Assembly (NCBI GenBank): GCA_028284635.1
Contig: JANQRJ010000021.1
Span: 62,001-126,000 of the forward strand
Direction: 5' to 3'
DNA: 64,000 nt
DNA from: Pelagicoccus sp.
Lineage (GTDB): Bacteria; Verrucomicrobiota; Verrucomicrobiia; Opitutales; Opitutaceae
Shown one piece after another: positions 47,000-56,046 of the stretch (its first letter is position 1; the number at the start of each line of letters is the position of its first letter). A program made the translations under genes and the position numbers. Below the pieces are notes generated by a model. That model worked only from the letters and a program-made list of their open reading frames with translations, was not told where the DNA came from and ran no database searches.

Positions 47000-48165
47000 A
47001 GACGATCAAGATGATCTGCCCACCATTGCATCATCTCGCGACGCTCCGGCAAATATTCCGCATGATTGTAGGCCGCACGCACCTGATTGCCTTCCACATG
47101 GGCAAGTTGACGCTCGATAACATCCGGCGAAAAACCGTTTTCGTTCAGAATGGTCGAGGCCGTCGCACGAAAGCCGTGGACAGTTGCACGGCTATGATAA
47201 CCCATGCGGTACATCGCGTAGAGCATCGTGTTCTCGCTCATGTGCTTTTTGGCATTGTGTCTGGCAGGAAAGACAAAATCCACCTTCCCGCTGATCGGTT
47301 TGATCTTTTCGAGAACGGCAACGGCTTGCGACGACAATGGCACAATATGCTCGCGGCCCATCTTCATCCGTTCAGGCGGGATTCGCCACTCAGCCTTTTC
47401 GAGATTGAATTCAGGCCACAACGCACCGCGAAGCTCTCTTGTACGCACGAAGGTCAGAACAACGAAGCAAAGAGCAAAACGTGTGAGATCATCGCCTTGG
47501 TATACTTCAAGATTACGGAAAAAATCGGGCAGTTCGCACTCTTTCAAATAAGCACGGTTTTTCACTTTTCGCGTTTTAAGAGCCCCTTTGAGATCGTGGG
47601 ACACGTCTCGCTCAGCTTTGCCTATGGCAACACCGTAACGAAGTATCTGTCCCGAAACGCGACGAGCCCGATGGGCTATGTCTAAAGAACCCCGCCCTTC
47701 AATCAAGCGTAGAGCCGCCAGAAGATCGGGTGCGGTCAACTGGTTGATAGGGTGACGGCCAATCTTCGGATAGAGGTCGCGACTCAGGATATTCTCAAGC
47801 TGCTTAAGGTAGTTGACCGAGAATTCATCACGCTTCTGATCTAGCCACTCCTCGGAGACAGACTGGAAAGTATTTTCAGAAGAAACTGCGTTTTTGAGCT
47901 TAGCTCGTTTTTTCTCAAAAGAGGGATCAAAACCTTTCTCGAGCTGAAGCCGGGCTTCGTCACGCTTGAGACGAGCATCTTTGAGAGCAATTTTTGGATA
48001 TGTTCCAAAAGAAAGCGTTTTGCCCTTGCCGTCATAACGGTAGTTCATCCGCCAATACTTGCCACCATTCGGCATAATATGTAAATAAAGGCCATGCCCA
48101 TCGGACTTCTTGTAAGCCTTGTCCTTCGGCTGAAATTGACGGCACTGCTTGTCTGTCAAAGGCAT
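46987..48165 (-). CDS. P4-type tyrosine integrase (nested)
   Basis: The 392-residue protein has the N-terminal DUF4102 domain (DGHGLYLHIMPNGGKYWRMNYR), a core-binding domain and a catalytic part with FVRTRELRGALW (Arg), HGFRATASTILNE (His-x-x-Arg) and YNHAEYLPERREMMQWWAD (Tyr). Such integrases normally target tRNA genes. None is adjacent here, so it marks a second element fused into or captured by the ssrA element. Confidence 0.9.
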   Translation of the reverse strand: MPLTDKQCRQFQPKDKAYKKSDGHGLYLHIMPNGGKYWRMNYRYDGKGKTLSFGTYPKIALKDARLKRDEARLQLEKGFDPSFEKKRAKLKNAVSSENTFQSVSEEWLDQKRDEFSVNYLKQLENILSRDLYPKIGRHPINQLTAPDLLAALRLIEGRGSLDIAHRARRVSGQILRYGVAIGKAERDVSHDLKGALKTRKVKNRAYLKECELPDFFRNLEVYQGDDLTRFALCFVVLTFVRTRELRGALWPEFNLEKAEWRIPPERMKMGREHIVPLSSQAVAVLEKIKPISGKVDFVFPARHNAKKHMSENTMLYAMYRMGYHSRATVHGFRATASTILNENGFSPDVIERQLAHVEGNQVRAAYNHAEYLPERREMMQWWADHLDRLQSA

Positions 48166-48562
48166 TTGAGGGTATCTCCATGATATCGGTCATTTTATAC
48201 CCTCATTTTACCCTCAAAATGAGGGTATGTAAATGATTGTATATAGAATTCAATATAAAATCTGAAATCACCGAAATACAAGTTAAGCAAGGCTTTCGAG
48301 GAGATATTTAGAAAGATTTATAAGAGAAACTGGAGGTGAGGATGGGATTCACAATCATCCAGTAAGCCACTGAAAAACAATTTAAATAAAAAACAACACT
48401 CAATTTATACCCTCAGAATACCATCAAAACAGAGATGCAGAAGAAAACATTTCTACGTTGATCCATATGGTATCAAAAAGAAAACAATCATGCACAGAAA
48501 ATCTGCGGTAACGTGCAAAAACAAATGAGCAAGATACACCAACTAATAAAGGGTGACAGACA
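48166..48562. other. Intergenic stretch with repeated taccctca words
   Basis: Upstream of the P4-type integrase, the word taccctca and its complement occur several times between 48205 and 48235, including taccctcattttaccctc followed by gagggta, and again near 48413. These may be integrase arm sites or an operator. No gene is seen. Confidence 0.4.
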
Positions 48563-48760
48563 ATGACAAATCAGGCACCACCTCTACTGACGGAACGGAT
48601 TGAGAAGCCGCCCTATCGCGACTGGCCAAAAAGGCAGAAGGAGCATGCCCTTAGAATATTCGATGAATTTATGACAATGAATACGGATTGCACTAAAAGA
48701 CTTATCAGCGACCTGTCGAATATCATAGCATTCATAAGATCGAATAAGCGCTCCAAATAA
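48563..48760 (+). CDS. Small hypothetical protein
   Basis: The 65-residue helical protein (RIFDEFMTMNTDCTKRLISDL) has a modest ribosome-binding site. No family is recognised. It is followed by a terminator at 48835. Confidence 0.4.
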   Translation: MTNQAPPLLTERIEKPPYRDWPKRQKEHALRIFDEFMTMNTDCTKRLISDLSNIIAFIRSNKRSK

Positions 48761-48834
48761 GTGCAGCCGCCTGAGGCGGCATCAGTTTAGAGAATAGCAA
48801 CAGCGGCAGGAGCCGCAAATTAATCGAGCCGCTA

Positions 48835-48859
48835 GGCCCTCCAGTTGGAGGGCCTTTTT
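48835..48859 (+). terminator. Intrinsic terminator
   Basis: A perfect 8-bp stem ggccctcc/ggagggcc (48835-48842 with 48847-48854) is followed by five Ts. Confidence 0.88.
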
Positions 48860-48891
48860 GTTGCACGGCTCAATCAAGAAAGGAGGTCATC

Positions 48892-49104
48892 ATGACCAAA
48901 CGACGTTTTACCCTCCCCTTCTCAGGCAACCAGGCTGCTCCAGCAGAATCCTGTAAGTGTCGCAGTGTAGCAAGATGTGTTTTTCGTACGAAAAACTCTT
49001 GCATCTCGCAAAGGGGGACTGAAGCCGTCCCCCGTTTGATCCCCCTGGCATTTCGAATTCCGTCCCGGAATTTAGCCCCCACAGTCACGTACTTGGAGGT
49101 GTAA
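48892..49104 (+). CDS. Doubtful small Cys-containing reading frame before mobC
   Basis: The 70-codon frame has a strong ribosome-binding site (aaaggagg). It contains CKCRSVARC but includes the candidate oriT, so the sequence may be constrained as DNA rather than protein. It is listed because the initiation signal is good. Confidence 0.3.
   Translation: MTKRRFTLPFSGNQAAPAESCKCRSVARCVFRTKNSCISQRGTEAVPRLIPLAFRIPSRNLAPTVTYLEV
48970..49002. other. Candidate origin of transfer (oriT)
   Basis: A perfect 18-bp palindrome gtttttcgtacgaaaaac (48979-48996) is flanked by gcaaga (48970-48975) and tcttgc (48997-49002), extending the inverted repeat. It lies about 100 bases upstream of mobC and the relaxase gene, where the oriT of such systems normally is. 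The nick site cannot be placed from sequence alone. Confidence 0.5.
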
Positions 49105-49105
49105 C

Positions 49106-49447
49106 ATGGCACGTCCAAGAAAGACACATGACAATCGCAGAACGCACGCTGTCATCTTCCATCTGACGCAATCTGAATTCGAGAAGATTGAAGGCCCCGC
49201 TCTTGCCGCCGGGTTTCGTACAAACGACTTTGCCCGTCAGCTCGTGCTGGCCAAGGCCGATACAATCACCGTAAGCACAGCGCCGCAAGTTGATCCACTG
49301 CTCATCGCACAGCTCAATCACCTTGGCCACAATCTCAACCAGATCACGCGGGGATTCCACGTCAGCGGCGAGCTTCCTCAAAAGGTCGAGGATTTGTGCA
49401 ACCGCATTGAGACCATCATCGACGCCGCAACAACGGAGGCAAAATAA
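49106..49447 (+). CDS. mobC: Mobilisation relaxosome protein MobC
   Basis: The 113-residue protein begins with a ribbon-helix-helix-like segment (AVIFHLTQSEFEKIEGPALAAG) and has the family motif LNHLGHNLNQITRGFHVSG. MobC assists strand separation at oriT. It overlaps the relaxase start by 1 base. Confidence 0.85.
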   Translation: MARPRKTHDNRRTHAVIFHLTQSEFEKIEGPALAAGFRTNDFARQLVLAKADTITVSTAPQVDPLLIAQLNHLGHNLNQITRGFHVSGELPQKVEDLCNRIETIIDAATTEAK

Positions 49448-50859
49448 TGGTTCCTGTAATTGCCGCGGGTGGACGCTCCTTCAAGGGCGCATTCTCCTAC
49501 TACTGCCACGATAAAAACGCAGATACGACAGACCGCATTGCGTGGACGCAAACGCGCAACATGCTGACGCAAGACCCTGCAAAGGCATGGAAGGTCATGG
49601 CTTTCACCGCCAAGCATCAGGACCAACTGAAGCAAGCGGCAGGCATTGCTGCGACTGGCCGTAAAACGACCAAGCCTGTGCTCGCCTATTCGCTATCCTG
49701 GCATCCGAGCCAAGACCCGGACCGGGAGCACATGACAGAGATGGCGATGAAGTCCATCAAGGCCTTGGGCTTAGAAGAACATGAAGCCTTGATCGTCGCG
49801 CATCGCGATACGCCGCACAAGCACGTGCATGTCGTTGTGAACCGGATACATCCGCTCACGGGCAAAGTTGCCAGTGACTCGCACAGCAAGCGTGTGCTCT
49901 CCGCTCTAGCTCTTGAGTATTCAAAACAGCATGATCTCGACATCTGCCCTGCTCGGGAAGATAACGCCAAAAAGCGGGAACAAGGAGAGCAAACCAAATA
50001 CCGCAACCCACATATCCAAAACGCGTGGGACATATCTGATAACGGCAAGAGATTCGTTGCCGCTCTGAAAGAAAACGGCTTCCACCTTGCGATGGGACGC
50101 AAACGCATCGTCGTCGTTGATCCGTATGGCAAGACGCTCAATCCCGTACGGCATATCGAGGGCATCAGGACAAAGGACCTGAAAGAGCGTCTCAAAGATA
50201 TCGATACCAGCAAGCTGCCAGATGCGGATGAGCTGGCAACGCGCATCACCGAGGCCCGCAAGCAAACTGCCGTCGCAAAACCAGCGCAAACCCCAACAAC
50301 CCCGAACATTGAAAAGGACTTTACATTGGCTTCCACCCCAAAGCCTCCAAGCGAGGCACAGCATTATGACCTAAAACAAACACCGAAAGAACAAGAGCAA
50401 GAACGCACCGCGCACCTCATCAATCAAACGCAAGATCGCCATATTCAAGAGCGTGCGAAACTCGGCAACCACTGGCATTGGAAAATCGAAAACGAGAAGA
50501 AACACCTCTCAAACTTCTATCAAATCAAGCGTCAGATGAACGCGATTTGGCATCTGCAACAGCGGTGTGAAAACCACAATTTCTGGCACCGCATTACGGG
50601 CCGGGCACGCGATGACCGCGAACAACTCAAAGCACTTCAACTTAACCTGAAAAACGCCCGGATGCGTTTTGACGAGAAAATTGATCATCTGGAGAAGCAA
50701 CGCGACATCGCTTTCTACACCCTCGATAAACAACAAAACATGCAACGTCCAACGGGTGCCTACAGAATGGATACGCCGCACATGGCACGCTCAAAAAGCA
50801 CGGGCTTCGGCTACACCCACGATTTCACACCCACCCGTAGCCGCGGCATGAGGATGTGA
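49447..50859 (+). CDS. mobA: Relaxase / mobilisation nuclease
   Basis: The 470-residue protein has an N-terminal relaxase domain with the metal-binding HKHVHVVVNRIHP at residues 124-136 (His124, His126, His128) and a Tyr-rich segment near residue 18 (SYYCHDK) as nucleophile candidate. A long helical, basic C-terminal region follows. It nicks oriT and pilots the strand. It is of the VirD2/MobP-like class, without a helicase or primase domain. It is coupled to mobC. Confidence 0.88.
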   Translation: MVPVIAAGGRSFKGAFSYYCHDKNADTTDRIAWTQTRNMLTQDPAKAWKVMAFTAKHQDQLKQAAGIAATGRKTTKPVLAYSLSWHPSQDPDREHMTEMAMKSIKALGLEEHEALIVAHRDTPHKHVHVVVNRIHPLTGKVASDSHSKRVLSALALEYSKQHDLDICPAREDNAKKREQGEQTKYRNPHIQNAWDISDNGKRFVAALKENGFHLAMGRKRIVVVDPYGKTLNPVRHIEGIRTKDLKERLKDIDTSKLPDADELATRITEARKQTAVAKPAQTPTTPNIEKDFTLASTPKPPSEAQHYDLKQTPKEQEQERTAHLINQTQDRHIQERAKLGNHWHWKIENEKKHLSNFYQIKRQMNAIWHLQQRCENHNFWHRITGRARDDREQLKALQLNLKNARMRFDEKIDHLEKQRDIAFYTLDKQQNMQRPTGAYRMDTPHMARSKSTGFGYTHDFTPTRSRGMRM

Positions 50860-50885
50860 GGCAAACGGATTACACAAACGCTTGC

Positions 50886-51200
50886 TTAGCTTTCCCGATT
50901 TTCCAGATGACGGGCCAAATCCATACCCTGATAGAGAATACGGTCTACAATCACAGTATTCTCAGAAACCCAATAAACCAGATAGTGCTTGCCAACCGGA
51001 TACAGCATGGCTCCGACATAAAGATCATCGCGTGATTTGCTAAGCAGGCAACCAGGGTCTGCCCCTATCGCGGCAAAGCCATCAAGCAATTGCTTTTCGT
51101 ATTTGAAAAACTGATCGACGCCCCACTTGTCCAAAGTGTTTTGAAGGATTGTTTCGAAATCCTCATCCGCGAGCCGCGTCAGCCTAAGATCATAAGGCAT
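50886..51200 (-). CDS. parE: ParE/RelE-family toxin
   Basis: The 104-residue toxin has the typical RLTRLADEDFETILQNTLDKWG start and the C-terminal VGKHYLVYWVSENTVIVDRILYQGMDLARHL. ParE toxins poison gyrase. The ATG at 51200 is chosen, overlapping the antitoxin gene by 11 bases. Confidence 0.85.
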   Translation of the reverse strand: MPYDLRLTRLADEDFETILQNTLDKWGVDQFFKYEKQLLDGFAAIGADPGCLLSKSRDDLYVGAMLYPVGKHYLVYWVSENTVIVDRILYQGMDLARHLENRES

Positions 51201-51444
51201 TTCGTTCTCGAACACTTTTCGCAATGTCTTCAGGAGAACGGCTTGAAAACTCGCCACGTACAGCTTGCTCATGGCCTAGCAATGCTTGTCTCTTGAAATC
51301 TGCGTACGCCGCTTGCTCAGCTTGTTCGTTTCTGAGCATTATGCGCAGCGCATCGCGAACAACTTCGCTCGCATTGTTGTAAAGGCCGCTTTGGACCTTC
51401 TCCTTCACCATCGCCTCAAGGTTTTCAGTCAATGAAATGTGCAT
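51190..51444 (-). CDS. parD: ParD-family antitoxin
   Basis: The 84-residue protein has an N-terminal ribbon-helix-helix (HISLTENLEAMVKEKVQSG, NASEVVRDALRIM) and a flexible acidic tail that neutralises ParE. It precedes and overlaps the toxin gene, the usual order. The pair should stabilise the element. Confidence 0.88.
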   Translation of the reverse strand: MHISLTENLEAMVKEKVQSGLYNNASEVVRDALRIMLRNEQAEQAAYADFKRQALLGHEQAVRGEFSSRSPEDIAKSVRERNAL

Positions 51445-51485
51445 CGCTACTCCTTTTCCTCAACATCTACATTATACAATGATTG

Positions 51486-51650
51486 TCAATCTTTGTCTAG
51501 CGTGGGGCTATCGGAAGCCTCAGCCTCCTTCCCCGTGAGCGTCTCCTTGAGACGCTTGCGAGAGGCGTCCGACGGTTCCTTGCCGACATCGGCGATGAGG
51601 TTGTCGATGTCCTCATCGCTTACCGAAGGGGGTTTGGTCGGCTCTTCCAC
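51486..51650 (-). CDS. Small acidic protein directly after the sigma factor
   Basis: The 54-codon frame from GTG 51650 encodes a Glu/Asp/Lys-rich helical peptide (SDEDIDNLIADVGKEPSDAS). It lies in the same frame as the sigma-factor gene, separated by its TAG stop and three codons, so readthrough would make a C-terminal extension. No ribosome-binding site is seen at the GTG. Good codon use and lack of stops support a real coding region. Confidence 0.45.
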   Translation of the reverse strand: MEEPTKPPSVSDEDIDNLIADVGKEPSDASRKRLKETLTGKEAEASDSPTLDKD

Positions 51651-51659
51651 GCAAACGAG

Positions 51660-52184
51660 CTAAACAGTGTCGAGGCACCTCCTCAACTTCAATCGAGCGG
51701 ATTTGATATGGTCAGCGATAGTGGAGATTGGGACGCCGAAATGCTGTGAGAGTTCTTTGTATGTGTTGCCGTGTCTGGCTTTGCGCCAGAGGCAGTCCTT
51801 TTGCAGATTGCTCAGGGCGATGCCGGGGAAACTCTCCCAGAAGCGTTTTTTGAAGGCGTCTTCTTCTGCTTCGGTGAGCGGTTCATGCGCGCCGCAGGTT
51901 CCTTTTTCAGGGACAAGATCGAGCGGAACCGTGATCCGCTTTGCAACCTTGCGGTGTGCATCTACGAAGATCTGATAGAGCTTTCGGCGTAGCAAGCCGA
52001 TGCGTGTGATATGCCCTTCCGGAAATTTCAGCAATACATGCCGCCACAGATCCTGCACAAGATTCTCAGCGTCCTGATGATGGCGCGTCAGTTGATAGGC
52101 GTATTTGCACAGATGGACGTGATAGAGATCAAACGCCTCCTCCACCAGCTTGGCCCGCATTTGTTGGTCTGGTGCTTTGCTCAT
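51660..52184 (-). CDS. ECF-like RNA polymerase sigma factor in the mobilisation operon
   Basis: The 174-residue protein has region 2 (LYHVHLCKYAYQLTRHHQDAENLVQDLW) and region 4 (KELSQHFGVPISTIADHIKSARLKLRR), the sigma-70 family helix-turn-helix. The ATG at 52184 has an exact ggaggt site and overlaps the upstream gene by 4 bases. Finding it translationally coupled in a VirD4-type operon suggests it directs polymerase to transfer-gene promoters. Confidence 0.8.
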   Translation of the reverse strand: MSKAPDQQMRAKLVEEAFDLYHVHLCKYAYQLTRHHQDAENLVQDLWRHVLLKFPEGHITRIGLLRRKLYQIFVDAHRKVAKRITVPLDLVPEKGTCGAHEPLTEAEEDAFKKRFWESFPGIALSNLQKDCLWRKARHGNTYKELSQHFGVPISTIADHIKSARLKLRRCLDTV

Positions 52185-52543
52185 CGCTGCCACCTCCAAT
52201 CAATAGTAGCAGCCTGATCCTTTGCCGCATTCCAATAACGCCCCACCCGGTTGGCAAAGGGCTCGTCCGGGGCTTTGAGGATGATCAGCGGACAGGTTCC
52301 GGTTTCGAATTCATACGCCGAGGCCCTGAAGCTCTTACCAAAATGCCAATAAGTGGCATTGACGCTGATCCGCTGCGATCCGAGTTGGTAGCTTTGATGG
52401 TAAGAGCGTAAGTACGGCGTGCCGAGCGTCCATGTGAAGCCAAACCACATGATGGTGCAGAGCACAACCAGACTGACATTCACGAAGAACGGCCCGCGCC
52501 GATATCCGGCGGGCATGAAGAATTTTCGTATCCGCCTTTTCAT
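52181..52543 (-). CDS. Small membrane-anchored protein
   Basis: The 120-residue protein has a basic N-terminus, one transmembrane helix (FVNVSLVVLCTIMWFGFTW) and an extracytoplasmic domain. It overlaps the coupling-protein gene by 4 bases at its start and the sigma-factor gene by 4 at its end. It is probably an accessory of the coupling complex; no family is recognised. Confidence 0.6.
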   Translation of the reverse strand: MKRRIRKFFMPAGYRRGPFFVNVSLVVLCTIMWFGFTWTLGTPYLRSYHQSYQLGSQRISVNATYWHFGKSFRASAYEFETGTCPLIILKAPDEPFANRVGRYWNAAKDQAATIDWRWQR

Positions 52544-54309
52544 GACTTTCTGAAGTATGGGTTCTTGTCTGCACGCCAGCGCATAATCCATGATTTAAGA
52601 TAGCTGACCTTCTTGGCTTTGATCGGCATCATATTGCGGTAGAAGATAAGCTGTTCATCACTTTTCAGCGTGCGTACATCTTCAGGGCGCAACAGGGCCA
52701 TGCCTTTATCCCCGCCGTTATAATGGGCGGCAAAACGCCCATCTTCTTGAGACGGCGTGATCGATTGCCCAAAATCCCGAATTGTCTGATGCCCCATCCA
52801 TTCGGAGATGAGCTTGATCGTCTCAGGCTCCCATACGCCGAACGTATTCACAATCTCTGACATACCGAGCATATCCTTAAGACCCACTTTGCCGTAATGC
52901 CGCTCAAGCTGTGAGAGTTGCTGAATAATCGACCACACGCCAACGCCCTGCCCGCGATATAGGGCCATTGCCCGCAAGACGTTCGGCAAATAGCCAAGGT
53001 TCGCCATCTCATCCAGCAGGAACAGAACTTTGCGGTTGGTTCTGTCTCGTCCAACCATCTCCATCGCGAGCGAGATCACCAGATTGAGCCACGCCCCGTG
53101 CGTTGCGATGCGGTCACTCGGCATGATCAGATAGACCGTGGTCGGCCTGTCTTTCATCGCGGCAAAATCTATGGTTCCGCGCGAGACATGCGCGCCGAGC
53201 GGCCCGGCTGAGTCGTATATACGGAGCGCCTTCTGAGCCGTGCCCATAGCCCCTTCGAACTGTTCAGACGCATTGTGCAACGTGCCGAGCAACTTCCCGC
53301 CATATTCTTTGAGCGCCCCGTTAAAGGCATTGCTCTGGCTCATCTCCTCAAGGCTTTGGCCGATCTCTTGAGGCGGAGCCAGAAGCGTCTTTCGCAAAAG
53401 CGGCAAATCAATATGTTTGTAACGAATAAGCAAATACAACATGAAGGCGACAAGGATGGTCTGGCCGCTGTCATTCCAAAACTCCTCGCTAGCGCTCATC
53501 TGGGCTTTGCCCGGCAGCAGAAAGCGACTAAGCATCTCTGCTTCGTCCTTTACGTTGGGATCATCAACCCGCAAAATCGAGAGCGGGTTAAAACCGTGAT
53601 CGGTGATTTCCTGACCCAGCTCTTCGCTCATCTTTTTCGCCCAAGGCACAAGCTTGATGATCCGGTGACCCAGAACGTATTTACGAAACCACGCCGTCAT
53701 GAAATACAGCTCCCCCTTGGGGTCGGTGATGATCATCGAGCGGGCACTGATGCACCACTGGACAAAGCGTAAGCTTTTGCAAAACCCTTTCCGCAGTGTC
53801 CTGTTTGACAAACACCGTACAATCGCCTTGAACAGTTTTGACGGGATGCGGATCAGCCACCACGGCTTTTGGAGCAGATTGGGCACCACAACGCTCGTGC
53901 CCTTCCCTGCGCCCGGCGGGGCGATCGTGAGCAAATGCGTCTCGCCGCGATAATAGATGTTTTTCCCGCGCAAACGCCCCAGAAACAACCCGCCCCTTTT
54001 CTTGAGCATACCCGCTTTCTTAAGATCCTTGAGGCTCGCCCACTTGGCCTTCCCGTGCTGATCGCCAATTTTCGCAGCCCGGCGCTCGATCTTTTTGCGG
54101 TGCCTGCGCCGATCCCAGATGAAAAAGCTGTCCACCGCGCTTTTCGCTGCAAACAGGATAAAGAGGGCAGCCCCAAAGGCTGCCCAATCATTCCCCCACT
54201 GACCAACGGGCCAGAGAGCAGTCGCAACGCCCGCGAGAGCACCCACGCAAAGGGCCGAAGCCCAAAGCGGACGGTCAATCAAGACGTTGCTCGATTTTCG
54301 CGTTTTCAT
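52540..54309 (-). CDS. VirD4/TraG-family type IV coupling protein
   Basis: The 589-residue protein has two N-terminal transmembrane helices (about residues 15-34 and 44-63), Walker A in APPGAGKGTS (130-139) and Walker B in VLFLLDEMANLG. It brings the relaxase-DNA complex to a type IV secretion channel. It heads the run of coupled genes that includes the sigma factor. No channel genes are present in the element. Confidence 0.93.
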   Translation of the reverse strand: MKTRKSSNVLIDRPLWASALCVGALAGVATALWPVGQWGNDWAAFGAALFILFAAKSAVDSFFIWDRRRHRKKIERRAAKIGDQHGKAKWASLKDLKKAGMLKKRGGLFLGRLRGKNIYYRGETHLLTIAPPGAGKGTSVVVPNLLQKPWWLIRIPSKLFKAIVRCLSNRTLRKGFCKSLRFVQWCISARSMIITDPKGELYFMTAWFRKYVLGHRIIKLVPWAKKMSEELGQEITDHGFNPLSILRVDDPNVKDEAEMLSRFLLPGKAQMSASEEFWNDSGQTILVAFMLYLLIRYKHIDLPLLRKTLLAPPQEIGQSLEEMSQSNAFNGALKEYGGKLLGTLHNASEQFEGAMGTAQKALRIYDSAGPLGAHVSRGTIDFAAMKDRPTTVYLIMPSDRIATHGAWLNLVISLAMEMVGRDRTNRKVLFLLDEMANLGYLPNVLRAMALYRGQGVGVWSIIQQLSQLERHYGKVGLKDMLGMSEIVNTFGVWEPETIKLISEWMGHQTIRDFGQSITPSQEDGRFAAHYNGGDKGMALLRPEDVRTLKSDEQLIFYRNMMPIKAKKVSYLKSWIMRWRADKNPYFRKS

Positions 54310-54327
54310 GATCGTGTTCAGGGTTGC

Positions 54328-55149
54328 TTAATCCCACACGAGCTTGGGCGGATTAACCCGAAGCATGAGATCCCTGCTGGAGCGATCAACCGCATCGGCG
54401 CGCGGCTTCAAATCCTTGCGATGCAGATCAGCAAAGACCTGTCCCATATCGCCGTGAAAACTCACCAGAGCACCGCCTTCAAGCTGCACATAAAGACTGT
54501 AGAACCGCCGAACTGCTTCCGCATAACGTCCCGTAAAGGTCACGGGCTGTCCTTTCAAAAGCCAATGGACGCGGGCTTTACCAAGGCGGTTTCTGCCCTC
54601 ATGCACTACCCATGGCGTTTCGCCCTGCACCGCAAAGAACGCACCATCGGACGGATACCAATGGCCTTTAAACTCTCCGCTTTCACGGTACCAATTATGG
54701 GCATCATCAACGGGCGAGCGGTAAATGCCGCTCCCAATCAGCAAAACGACGCTCTCGGCAGGCTCTTTCTCGATCACGCCGATCAAGGCAGACGTATCAA
54801 GAGCACCACTACCCGCCAGTTCCTTCACAGGAGGTGTTTTGTCAAACCATATGACAAGCTGCGAGAGTGCGTCTCTCAACGGCGTCCTCCGCCCACGTAT
54901 AGAGTCGTATTTTAAAGCGGGCACAATGAAGCGTGCTTCAACATTTCCACTCCAGCCATCAGCAATCGCAATCCGATCACCGGCTTTCGCGCCTTGAAGG
55001 ATATGCTTCAGCAAAGCGGTGCGTACCTCCAACTTCTCAGCATCCGAAAGAAAGGGTGAGACCGCGATAAAAGTTGACCGCTCACCCCGCACTGTTGCCG
55101 CCATAAAAAGGACGGCACTCAAGATAATGATAAAGATTTTTGTATTCAT
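54328..55149 (-). CDS. Secreted protein, possibly von Willebrand A-like
   Basis: The 273-residue protein has a signal peptide (IFIIILSAVLFMAATVRG). Its alternating hydrophobic strands (STFIAVSPFLSDAEKL, DRIAIADGW, SVVLLIGSGIYRS) suggest a VWA-type Rossmann-like fold, but a metal-site motif is not clear. It lies 18 bases upstream of the coupling-protein gene in the operon. Confidence 0.6.
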   Translation of the reverse strand: MNTKIFIIILSAVLFMAATVRGERSTFIAVSPFLSDAEKLEVRTALLKHILQGAKAGDRIAIADGWSGNVEARFIVPALKYDSIRGRRTPLRDALSQLVIWFDKTPPVKELAGSGALDTSALIGVIEKEPAESVVLLIGSGIYRSPVDDAHNWYRESGEFKGHWYPSDGAFFAVQGETPWVVHEGRNRLGKARVHWLLKGQPVTFTGRYAEAVRRFYSLYVQLEGGALVSFHGDMGQVFADLHRKDLKPRADAVDRSSRDLMLRVNPPKLVWD

Positions 55150-55167
55150 AATTTGGTTGTTCCCCTT

Positions 55168-56004
55168 TTAGTTCTTCTTGGTTTTCGTGTCCGGCTCCGC
55201 GTTCAAAGCCGCCCAAGCCGCAGCAAATCTCTTCCGGCGGTCTTCCGCACGTTTGGCCTTTGCAACGGTACCAGCATAGGCCGTGATCTCCCGTAACCGC
55301 GTTCCAATCCCAAGCTTGAGTTCCTCAATCTTCGCTCGGATGTTTTCGATCTTCGCAGCCAAAGCCGTGTATTTCGGATTCGGTTTTTCGATTTTCAAAT
55401 CCGCCATCCAGTGGCGAATTTTCGAAAACATTGCGTACGTAAAGGCCACTTCCGTTCCGATTTGTGAATACAGCATCTTCCGGTAGTCGAAGCCGCCCAG
55501 AAGTCCGCTGCCCAGATCATCCATCTTCCCGAATTCCTGGGCGAAACTATAGAGGTAAAAGCCCCCGCACAGCACAAAAATCCAGCCCATCAACCGATCC
55601 AGCGTCCGCCTGTTCTTTGTCAGTACATCCGCATACGCCTCAAGCCCGGCGGATATCAGTGCTAAAACACCCACGAACAGCACGGCACCCGTCATGCTTT
55701 GCACAAAATCGAGCGCATAACGGGCCGTATTGGCGATGAGCATACACTCGACAAAAGCGATAACGATCACACCAAGGCCGATCTTGACCTTGATTCCGAT
55801 CCGGCGACCCGGAGGAAGGTTCCGGTTCATCTCCAAAAGCTGCCTTTCAAGATCAGGCAATTCCCGCTCCAGCTCAGCCAGCATTTTCTTCATCGTCGCA
55901 AGCTCCTCCTCTCGTAGTGCTTGCGCCCCCGCCTCCTCCGCTGTTGGCATCCGGCCTTCAAAATAGCCCGGCGGTATCGGGCTATAGCTCACATTCTCAT
56001 TCAT
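55168..56004 (-). CDS. Membrane protein of the mobilisation operon
   Basis: The 278-residue protein has an N-terminal coiled coil (LREEELATMKKMLAELERELPDLERQ), two to three transmembrane helices (IGLGVIVIAFVECMLIANTA, VLFVGVLALISAGLEAYADV, LMGWIFVLCGGFYLYSF) and a basic C-terminal coiled coil. Its function is unknown; an envelope accessory for DNA transfer is plausible from position. Confidence 0.6.
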   Translation of the reverse strand: MNENVSYSPIPPGYFEGRMPTAEEAGAQALREEELATMKKMLAELERELPDLERQLLEMNRNLPPGRRIGIKVKIGLGVIVIAFVECMLIANTARYALDFVQSMTGAVLFVGVLALISAGLEAYADVLTKNRRTLDRLMGWIFVLCGGFYLYSFAQEFGKMDDLGSGLLGGFDYRKMLYSQIGTEVAFTYAMFSKIRHWMADLKIEKPNPKYTALAAKIENIRAKIEELKLGIGTRLREITAYAGTVAKAKRAEDRRKRFAAAWAALNAEPDTKTKKN

Positions 56005-56046
56005 ATCTCTCCTTTCGTTTAGGTTTTCAAAATCTCACCGCCGTCA

